Below are positions 49,121 through 64,000 of a DNA stretch of 64,000 nt, piece after piece; positions within the stretch are counted from its first letter, which is position 1, and each line of letters starts with the position of its first letter. Location of the stretch: assembly GCF_949628215.1 (NCBI RefSeq), contig NC_134286.1:7812001-7876000 (forward strand). Reading direction: 5' to 3'. Source of the stretch: Phalacrocorax aristotelis. Its lineage: Eukaryota; Chordata; Aves; Suliformes; Phalacrocoracidae. A model generated the notes under the pieces. That model had not been told where the DNA came from and searched no databases. It saw only the letters and a list, made by a program, of their open reading frames with translations. The translations under genes and the position numbers were made by a program.

Positions 49121-49200
49121 CCTGCCCCGTGCCCCCCAGTCCCTGCCCCGTGCCCCCCAGTCCCTGCCCCGTGCCCCCCAGTCCCTGCCCCGTGCCCCAG
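49121..49200. repeat. 21-bp minisatellite in the TSPAN6 promoter region
   Basis: About four copies of AGTCCCTGCCCCGTGCCCCCC, with AGT at 49138, 49159 and 49180, exactly 21 bases apart, and partial copies at each end. Located 190-270 bases upstream of the TSPAN6 start codon. Probably length-polymorphic. Confidence 0.9.
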
Positions 49201-49313
49201 CCGTGGGCAATGCAGCCGCAGCGTGGCCGCCCACTCCCTGCCCAGGTGTCCCCCAGCAGAGCAGGGACCAGCCGGGACAGCCACCCCGCGCCCCGGCACA
49301 CGGCGCAGCCACC

Positions 49314-49349
49314 ATGCCGGCCTGCGACGGCTTCCCTGCCCGCCGTGGG
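49314..49349 (+). other. Candidate plus-strand first exon in the TSPAN6 island
   Basis: GCCACCATGCC is a near-perfect initiation context. It opens 12 codons (MPACDGFPARRG) that end exactly on a consensus donor GTGAGC. It lies head-to-head with TSPAN6 and upstream of SRPX2. Splicing to SRPX2 exon 2 would be out of frame, so if real it is either the start of a divergent non-coding transcript or a leader exon for SRPX2. This is inference from two motifs only. Confidence 0.25.
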
Positions 49350-49350
49350 G

Positions 49351-50317
49351 TGAGCGCCCTGTCCCCTCCTCGGGGATGTCCCCGGGCTGTGGGGGGCTGT
49401 GGGCTCCCCACAACCTGCAGCAAGCAGCCCCGCACAGTGGCCTCCCAGCAGCACTCTCCTGCTCAGGACAGCTGGGTTATTAATTAATGCGCTTACCGGC
49501 CTGGCCGCCACATAACCAGTGCATTCAGGCAGCCTGCCCCCCGGCGCTGCCCAGCGCCAGCTCTCCTACCTGTCCATGCCAGGCTCGTCCCTCCTCTCCC
49601 CTCACCCGTGCAGTCCTGTGCTCCACAGCCAGAATCCCCAGGTGGCTCCGGCTCCTGTCTCGCCTCCGCCGGAGCCCTGGGACGCAGGGCAATGGGACAT
49701 ACCAAACGCACTTCATTACCTCTGCTTCGCGGGGGCTGAACTTCAGCTGGAAAACAGACCCCAGCTGGAATCACTTGCCTCCAGAGTGGTTTCGGAGCCT
49801 GCCGTCTGCAGCGAGGTCTCTCCCTCCTTCCTGGTAGGAGGTAGAAAAAGGGTCCTCGTTCCTGTGGTTTTGTCCTCGGCCCCCCCCCCCAGGACCCCGA
49901 TTTTGGGAGTCCTGCAGGGCTGGCACAGGCACGCGCTCCATCCCGTGTCCAAATAGGCTCCTGGCTCTTCTGCTTGCAAAGAGAAGAACCTGACAACCTT
50001 TTAAAGCCTCGGAGAAGCAGGAGGTACATTGGAAAACGAGTGATCCTGGAATTTATTATTTTTGACAATCTCATCATTTTGGGCCTGACTCACGGCTTTT
50101 GAATGTTTGGGACGGGCAGCAGAAGGGAAAAGTAGGTTTGCTCAGCATAGGCAGCAAGGACAGGCAGGAGGGTCAGGCGTCTGTGCAGTGACAAGGCGAC
50201 GGAGGGGGCCGCCATCCCGTTTCCAGTCCCTCTCCGTCCTCACTGGGGCTCACGGCTGCCCCTGGACGCGGCACAGCAGACGGGCTGGCTGGCCCCTGGC
50301 CCCCCTGGCCCCCCGGC
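49351..50317. other. TSPAN6-SRPX2 divergent intergenic region and SRPX2 5' flank
   Basis: Mostly GC-rich, with one AT-rich patch at 50,020-50,095 and a poly(C) run near 49880-49890. The SRPX2 transcription start and any untranslated leader exon should lie here but cannot be fixed. No exact forkhead TATTTRT word was found on either strand. Confidence 0.5.
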
Positions 50318-53300
50318 ATGGCGCAGGAGGCAGCCTCTGTCCTGCTGGTTGTCCTTGCCAGGCTGGTGTCATCCACGTGGCACGAAGGTGAGTGCTGGGG
50401 TGTGTGGGCACAGCGGGGCTCCCTGGGGAGGGCAGCCTCCAGGGCTCTACTCCCCTTGCGGGGCTTGCAGCAGGGAGGTGTGCCCTGGTACGGCGATGCG
50501 GGGGAGAGCATTGGTGCCTGAGGGCTGTGGGGTGCCTGCGGGGGTGTGCTACGGGGTGCAGGGAGGCATGAGGGAGTGCTGGGAGACATCCAGAGAGAAA
50601 AGGAAAACCAGCCTCTCCATCACGCCCCTGCCTGCGGGAGCAACTTTCCCGTTGATTCCCTGCTCCCGGGGGGGCCATCGGCCAGCAGATGTTTGCCTGG
50701 ACAGAGTGCTCAGATCCAGCCCCCGCTGTGGCTGGGCAGCCAGGTCAAGGATCAAAAGCTCTCGCCCTGTTTGGTGGGGTTCCCTCTCCCCTGCTCCCAT
50801 CCCCATCCTCTTGCTGCAGTGCCAGCACAGCTGGCTGGGGACGCTCCTGCCCAGTGCAGCCAGGACTGCGAGCTGGCCCCAGGTGAGGAGGGAGAGGCAG
50901 CCCCTGCACGAAAAGGGAACATTGCAATTAAACGGCACATCTGCCTGCGGGGACACAGCACACCCCATCCCCGGGGCCCCAGTGCTCGCCAGACCCCCGG
51001 GTCCCCACTGCCGGCCCCATGGATGCCAGCCCTGCGCTCGTCCCAGGCCCCTCCGCTCCTCAAGGCAGCCGTGGCAGCGTGGGAAGGCAGTCGGGATAAA
51101 AGGCTTTGTGGAAAGGAGTGGGCGACTTAACAGAGCTTGTGGGAAGTGGCAGCGAGTTGCTCTGTAGTAAAGTTCATGTCGGAAAGATTTGTAATGGAGT
51201 TTCCTCCCCGTGACGGTGGGGCTGCTGCTTGGATTGGCCTCAGCGACATCCCTTCCCAAAACCCAGAGCAGGGGAACGGAAGATGGGTACAGCAACGGCA
51301 GGGCTGCCGCTTCGCCTGGGGTCCCTTCCCAGGCTGAACATCCCCGTCATGTCGGAGCTCGGACTGCGGTGGGGTGGGCTGGCGGCGAGGAGGGGGCAGC
51401 ACTGGCGGGGCCTGGCGGAAATACGGCGGAAACGTGAGCTCAGTGCTGGGGAATGCCGTGGCTGGCCGAGGCGCCGCAGGGCCGAGGGGCCACAGGGAAG
51501 GGCGCCAGCCCTCTCCCCCTGCATGGCTCCCTCCGTGCCCGCTGGTCCCTTGCAATTGGGACATGGTGCGGGCCAGAGGGTGGCCCGCAAGGATGGTGCA
51601 AGGCTGTCCTCCCCCCGTCCATGGGGCCAGGGACCCCTCTGCACAGTACGGATGGCGTGGGCCCAGCAGCTCCAGCCAAGCCCCTCCGGCACCGTCCCTC
51701 CAGCAGCTTCATCCTTCCCTGGCGCACGAGCTGCATCCCCGCCAGCCCCCCGGCCGGGCGACGTGCCTCTCCTCCCTTGCCTTGGCCAGGGGCTCCACTG
51801 GGACGGGCAGGAGAGGCAGCTTGCTTCCTTCCCTTGGGATGGGAAGGTGACAGGCAGGGGACAGCCATGGGAGTGGGTGGAAGGAGGACTTCCTGGCAGC
51901 GCAAAGCTGGGGGTTAGTGCCAGCCTGCTCTGCGCCAGGACCCGTTTCCTGCCATAACCACGGCTGGTCCTGCCTCTGTTTAGTCTGCGGGCTGGTGCCA
52001 GTGTACACCACGCCACTGGGGACTGGGCTCGCTGTCTGCCTGGCTTAACCCTTGATGGCAGCCCCAAGGATGGCAGGACAGGGCCTGCCTGGGGATGGGA
52101 TTGCTTGCTGTGAGTTGTGGGAAGTTTGGGGGCTGGAGGGTGCAGCTGCCCTGGGAGGCATTGTCACCTGGGTGCTGTTGCGGCCACAAACGATCACGCA
52201 GCCCCCTTGTCTCTCCCCTCCTCCCCAGGGTCCGGCTACTATGCTGCTGAGAGCCACACCAATGAAGTGTATGTGGAAGAACCCCCCTCCGAGCCTGCCC
52301 TGGACTACCGCCGAGGTAATGGCACCAGAGCCATCCCTGAAGTCCTCATGGGGAAACCAAGGCATGGCAGGGCTGGGTGCCCCCCTCACCTCCCTTCTCT
52401 CCCGCAGTCCCGCAATGGTGTGCAACGCTCAACATCCATCGTGGAGAGGCCACCTGCTACTCGCCCCGGGGGGGGTCCTACCGCAGCAGCCTGGGGACAC
52501 GCTGCGAGCTGAGCTGCGCCCGTGGGTACCGGCTGGTGGGACGCAGTGCCATCCAGTGCCTGCCCAGCCGCCAGTGGTCCGGGATGGCGTACTGCCGACG
52601 TGAGTGTGCCCCGGCCATCAGCTTGCCAGCATCCCCGCAGGCACCAGCGGTGGCCAGACCTGGGTGCTCTGCTCACTAGCATGGCTGGGCGGCCGCTTCC
52701 CTCCCCTTTTTGCTCCCTCTGTCCCAGAAATCCGGTGCCATGTGCTGCCAGCGGTGCTGCGGGGCTCCTATGTGTGTTCAGCCGGCGTACAGATGGATTC
52801 CCGCTGCGACTACACCTGCCTGCCCGGCTACCAGCTGGAGGGTGACCGGAGCCGTGTCTGCATGGAGGATGGGCGCTGGAGCGGGAGCGAGCCAATCTGT
52901 GTAGGTAAATTCTCACCCTACCATCCTCCCAGCCCCATGCTGCTGGGTCAGGCCATCCTCCATCCCTGGGGTGCCTGCAGATATCACCCCCACACCTGAG
53001 CCAGGCATTGCCAGATGTCTTACACCTCCCAGCCCTGGGACTCCTGTCCCTGCCGCTCCCCGAGGTGCCGTAAGCCCCGAAGCATGGGCTGGTACAGGGC
53101 ACATTGGTCAGGGCACTCAGTGCTGGCATTACAGCAGGTCTTGCTGGCTCTGGGGTGCCTGGGCTGTGCACAGCACCCCTAGGCCACTGAACGCCAGGGC
53201 CAGTGCCCAGCTCCCGCAGGCTCCCCAACTCCCTCTTCTCCCGGCGGGCAGATATGGAGCCTCCCAAGATCCGCTGCCCGGACTCCCGGGAGCGGATAGC

Positions 53301-54852
53301 TGAGCCAGGAAAGCTGACCACCACCGTCTACTGGGACCCCCCCCACGTGAAGGACTCTGCTGACGGCATCATCAAGAGGTGAGGGCAGAGGCCCTGTGGG
53401 CACTGCCAGCAAGGGCTGGGGGCCACTCTGGGCGTCCCCTCCCAGCGTCCTGACAGAGAAACCCATCTGCTGGGTGCAGGGTAATGCTACGGGGCCCGGA
53501 GCCCGGCTCCGAATTCCCCGAAGGCGAGCACGTGATCCGCTACACTGCCCATGACCAGGCATACAACCGAGCCAGCTGCAAGTTCAGCATCCGTGTCCAA
53601 GGTGAAATGGGCTCCCTGGGGGTGCCGGCTCCCTCCCTCCAGCTCTGGGCTCTGTGCCCCGCAGCCAGGGCTGTGCCCCATCACCCCCAGCCCTCACCGA
53701 GCCTCCCTCATCACAGTGAGGCGCTGCCCTGTCCTGAAGCCTCCGCAGAACGGATACCTCTCCTGCACCTCTGACGGCAACAACTACGGTGCCACCTGCG
53801 AGTACCTGTGCGACGGGGGCTACGAGCGCCAGGGCACATCCCTGCGGGTCTGCCAGTCCACCCAGCAGTGGACGGGCTCCCAGCCCCTTTGTGCACGTAA
53901 GTGGTGTGGGGCAGGGGATGATGATGCCTGGTGCTCGGGGATGGATGCTGCCCAGCAGGGCGATGGGGTGGGGAAGGGATGATGGGGCGCAAAACAGCAT
54001 CTCCCCATGCGCTGGCCTCTCACCCCAGCCATGCAGATCAACACAGCCGTGAACTCAGCTGCCAGCCTGCTGGATCAGTTCCACGAGAAACGCCGCCTCC
54101 TCGTCATCTCGGCCCCTGACCCCTCTAACCGCCACTACAAGATGCAGATCTCCATGCTGCAGGTGAGGAGAGGAGACCCTCCCACCACCCTGCCTCCCAC
54201 ACCCCGCCCCCAGCACCCTGTCATCTCCTCCCTCCCCACAGCAAGCTGCGTGCGGGCTGGACCTCCGTCACGTCACCACCATCGAGCTGGTGGGGCAGCC
54301 CCCGCACGAGGTGGGTCGCATCCGGGAGCACCAGCTGTCCCTCGGCATCATTGAGGAGCTCAGGTAGGGGGACAGGGGGCTGTCCTGCAGAGATCAGTGT
54401 CTGCAGGAGGGGAGCAGGGACAGGGGTGGCAAAGCATGAGGTTGCAGCTGGGTTCACAGACAGACCCTTCCTGCAGCACCGGTAGGCCGTGTACAATGTA
54501 GGAACACCCCTGGCAAGTGCATCCCCAGACCCTCCCAGAGCTCACAGCCCCAAGGAAGAGATGGGAGCCACCACCCAGGAGGATCTGAGCTCCACTGCAT
54601 GGGGTGGGCAGGCTCAGCCCCAACGCACAGCCTCCCCAGCACTGACCAGCGTCTCCCCCTTGCACCCCCAGGCAGTTCCTGCACCTCACCCGCTCCCACT
54701 TCAATGCGGTGCTGCTGGACAAGGCGGGCGCTGACCGTGAGCGCTACATCTTCCCCATCAGCCCCGATGAGCTCTTCGTCTTCATCGACACCTACCTGCT
54801 GAGCGAGCGGGAGGCGGCGCGGCGGGCGCAGAGCGGGGACCCCTGCGAGTGA
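50318..54852 (+). CDS. SRPX2: Sushi repeat-containing protein X-linked 2 (SRPX2), complete
   Basis: SRPX2 is a secreted protein that binds the urokinase receptor, promotes endothelial migration and supports synapse formation; it is a known FOXP2 target in mammals. Coding exons: 50318-50387, 52229-52315, 52408-52599, 52728-52904, 53252-53378, 53480-53601, 53717-53896, 54029-54162, 54242-54363, 54672-54852. All are GT-AG and the phases close to give 463 aa (human 465). Order: signal peptide (about 1-20), acidic N-terminal region, sushi 1 (from about Cys57), sushi 2 (from IRCHVLP), HYR domain (PPKIRCPDS to KFSIRVQ), sushi 3 (RRCPVLKPP to PLCA), and the C-terminal DUF4174 domain ([14 protein letters not shown] to the end, DPCE). 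Tyr70 and the conserved Asn in AVNSAA match human Tyr72 and Asn327, sites of reported variants. Tail-to-tail with SYTL4. Confidence 0.97.
50388..52228 (+). other. SRPX2: SRPX2 intron 1
   Basis: The longest SRPX2 intron, GC-rich throughout, with long chance frames on both strands. No recognised repeat or exon. The other SRPX2 introns are 81-347 bases. Confidence 0.65.
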
Positions 54853-55530
54853 GGCAGTGCCAGGGAGACCTCCCCTCTGCCACCGCCGGCCTCAGGGGAT
54901 GGACACCTTCCTTTCTGCTTTTCTAGTCGCCCACCATAGAGGAGGACCAGAGTGCCAAGGACCTCCAGGGGAAGGGGAGCCCCTCTCCGGCTGCTCTGGC
55001 ACACAATGGCGAGCAGGGACAGGGATGGGGGCCATGTGCCGGCAGTGTCCCCACTGCCCAGCAGCCAGGAGCAGCCTCCGGCTGTGGGGTGGGATGGCTC
55101 AGCCCAGCTGGGACCATGGCAGGAGGCATGGGAGTGCCTCTACTCAAACCCCAGGGCAGGGGAAAATAGGGGAGCCAGGCACTGGACTGCCAGAGCAGAG
55201 GAGAGTGGACAGGGCAGGCAGTGCAACAGCCTCTAATGCAGCAGTTTCACCCTCCCTGTGGCCGTCCTCACCCCATGCACAACCTGATCCCACTCCTTCC
55301 CCACCTGGGGTCAGCCCTGCCAGGCAGGTGCTGCTGCCAGGGTCCTGCCAGAAAGCCTTTAGTAAAAGCAAACAGCCCCATGCTCAGCAAAGCCGGTAGC
55401 AGCCAGCCACTGTGCAGCCCACCCAAGGGCTTGCGATCCCCACCCTACCCCTTCCACCAGCCACGGGCAACCCTTCCTGGGAACTGTTTTGGCAGTAGAA
55501 TAACTCAAATAAATTTGTATAAAACTTTGT
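54853..55530 (+). other. SRPX2: SRPX2 3'UTR
   Basis: Untranslated region from the TGA at 54850-54852 to an AATAAA at 55508-55513 followed by TTTGTATAAAACTTTGTG. Nothing else is recognised in it. Confidence 0.75.
55508..55513 (+). terminator. SRPX2: SRPX2 poly(A) signal
   Basis: AATAAA about 655 bases after the stop codon with a T/GT-rich stretch just downstream. The CR1 begins within about 60 bases of the expected cleavage site. Confidence 0.8.
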
Positions 55531-55574
55531 GCTGGCAGAAGGTGTGTCGCAGAGAGGCCCGGGAAACATCTTAG

Positions 55575-56536
55575 GGCATGGATGGATCCGCAGGGATGCA
55601 TCTTAGGGCCAGTACTCTTTAATGTCTTCATAAATGACTTGGATGCAGGACTTGAAGGAATACTAATTAAGTTTGCTGACACCACGAAATTGGGAGGAGC
55701 TGTTGATGCTCTTGAGAGCAGAGAAGCCCTGTAGCAAGCTCCAGACAAATTAGAGAGCCGGGCAATCACCAACCGTATGAAGCTTAACAAGGGCAAGTGC
55801 CGGATTTTGCCCCTGGGGCACGGCAGCCCTGGCTGTACAGAGAGGCTGGTGCACGGGAGGCTGGGGAGCAGCTCTGCAGAGACGTGGGGGTTCTGGTCAA
55901 TGGCAAGTTGAACACAAGCCAACAGCGTGCCCTGGCAGCCAAGAGGGCCAACCATGTCCTGGGGTGCATGAAGCCCTGCATTGCAGCCGGGTGAGGGAGG
56001 GGATTGTCCTGCTCTGCTCTGGGGCAGGCTCACCTGGTGTGCTGGGTGCAGTGTTGGGCACCACAGGACATTAAAGATATAAAGCTACTGGAGAGTGTCC
56101 AGAGGAGGGGTGTGAAGTTGGTGAAGGGTTTAGAGGGGAAACTGTATGAGGAGCAGCTAAAGTCACTTGGCCATGGTTCAGCCTGGAGAACATGAGACTG
56201 AGGGGAGACCTCATTGCGGTCTACAGAGGAGGGGCAGGCACTGATTTCTCTCTGGTGACCAACAACAGGACCCGAGGCAATGGCGGGGAGATGTGCCAGG
56301 GGATGGTTAGGTTGGCTATTAGGAAAAGGCTCTTCCCCCCGAGGGCGGTGGAGCCCTGGAACAGGCTCCCCAGGGAGGCATCACAGCACCAAGGCTGGAA
56401 ATATTGAAGAAGCACTTGGACAAGGCCCTCGGAGACATGGTGTGAATTTGGGGTTGTCCTGTGCAGGGACAGGAGTGGCACTCGATGATCCTTGTGGGGC
56501 CCTTCCAACTCAGGACATTTTATGATTCTATGAAAC
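55575..56536 (+). mobile_element. CR1 LINE, 5'-truncated, between SRPX2 and SYTL4
   Basis: About 960 bp of CR1 in the plus direction. Recognisable family stretches: [12 protein letters not shown]-like and [12 protein letters not shown]-like sequence near 55620-55700, [18 protein letters not shown] near 56085-56140, [11 protein letters not shown] near 56192, NNRTRGNGGEM near 56260 and PWNRLPREAS near 56350, ending in CR1 3'UTR and the terminal ATTCTATGAAA at 56525-56535. The reading frame is interrupted by several stops and small indels (for example a TAG at about 55730 in the reverse transcriptase part), so the copy is dead. It is much younger looking than the relic at 8.4 kb. Confidence 0.95.
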
Positions 56537-57032
56537 AAATCCTTCCTGCGGGCCACTATCCCCAGCCCCCAGAGCTGACCCTGCATGTGGCTCTGTCTCA
56601 GCCCTGCAGCCAGGGCTGGGGCTGGGCTGTCCACAGATGCCCCTGTCCTGGAACCAGCAGCATGCTGTGGGAGGAGGGTGGGGAGGGCAAGGGAGCTGTC
56701 TGTGAAACAGAGGGGGTGGGAGGAAGAAGAATGGTAAGAAGGAAAAACCCAACCACATTTCAAAGCATTTTGCCTGGGGGGAAGAAGGGAGGGTCCACAA
56801 GGACTCTACTTCAGCCTTAAAGTTAGTGCAAAGCCTAAGACAAAAGGAAACCCTTTAAACAAAGTGAGGCCAAGAAGACTTTCTGCCCAAGCCTGTTTAG
56901 AGAAGGTCATGTTTATTAAAGTATAAGCAAAAAAAATAACCATGTTTGGCAGCCCTGCCAGGCTGTGCTGCGAGTGCAGCTCTTGAGCAGCAGTGCCAGC
57001 CCTCAGCTGACTCCCCATGCTGGTGCCACAGC
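56537..57032 (-). other. SYTL4: SYTL4 3'UTR and 3' flank
   Basis: From the CR1 end to the SYTL4 stop codon. The SYTL4 3'UTR is short, about 140 bases, with its poly(A) signal at 56912-56917. The flank 56.54-56.89 kb shows nothing recognisable. Confidence 0.7.
56912..56917 (-). terminator. SYTL4: SYTL4 poly(A) signal
   Basis: Minus-strand AATAAA (CTTTAATAAACATG) about 115 bases after the stop codon at 57033-57035. It is the only good signal before the CR1. Confidence 0.75.

Positions 57033-64000
<6,968 letters not shown>

Noticed and set aside
50020-50095. AT-rich patch upstream of SRPX2 considered as a FOXP2 site
   Set aside because: No window in it matches the forkhead word TATTTRT or its complement exactly.
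50349-52067. Long frames on both strands in SRPX2 intron 1
   Set aside because: The interval is spliced out between exons with matching phases and the peptides show no known domain; high GC explains them.

Overview
The window is nuclear DNA from a vertebrate, almost certainly a bird. Genes are split into short exons with GT-AG introns, the promoters sit in CpG islands, poly(A) signals are standard AATAAA, and the recognisable dispersed repeats are CR1 LINEs, including two copies ending in the ATTCTATG-type 3' tail typical of avian CR1. I cannot name the species. No bacterial-style operon, CRISPR array, tRNA, rRNA or retroviral element was recognised.

Five protein-coding genes can be read exon by exon. 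Their order and orientation match human Xq22.1: PCDH19 (minus; first coding exon and one cytoplasmic exon, the rest lying left of the window), TNMD (plus; complete, 7 coding exons), TSPAN6 (minus; complete, 7 coding exons), SRPX2 (plus; complete, 10 coding exons) and SYTL4 (minus; 16 exons seen, the 5' end running off the right edge). Splice sites and phases were worked out by hand. Every assembled reading frame stays open, giving 319 aa (TNMD), 252 aa (TSPAN6), 463 aa (SRPX2) and 665 visible residues of SYTL4, all close to the mammalian lengths as I recall them.

Layout. 1-8.3 kb: PCDH19 exons, intron and a large CpG island carrying a paired CCAAT element, a CCGAG pentanucleotide tract and a strong CTCF-type site. 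8.38-9.25 kb: an old CR1 relic. 9.25-31.8 kb: a gene-free stretch between the two divergent genes, PCDH19 and TNMD, alternating AT-rich blocks that look like conserved non-coding elements with GC-rich or purine-rich filler. 31.86-40.96 kb: TNMD, with a CR1 in intron 2 and a 44-bp minisatellite in intron 6. 43.5-48.9 kb: TSPAN6, tail-to-tail with TNMD. 48.8-50.3 kb: a CpG-island divergent promoter region shared by TSPAN6 and SRPX2. 50.3-55.5 kb: SRPX2. 55.57-56.54 kb: a second, closely related CR1. 56.9-64.0 kb: SYTL4, tail-to-tail with SRPX2.

The genes do not form one pathway. PCDH19 is a neuronal adhesion protein, TNMD a tendon anti-angiogenic membrane protein, TSPAN6 a tetraspanin, SRPX2 a secreted sushi protein of synapses and vessels, and SYTL4 (granuphilin) a Rab27 effector of secretory granules. 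The most useful observations are regulatory: the CTCF-type site in the PCDH19 island, the candidate extra plus-strand first exon in the TSPAN6 island, and the long non-coding PCDH19-TNMD interval. I found no convincing undescribed biological system.
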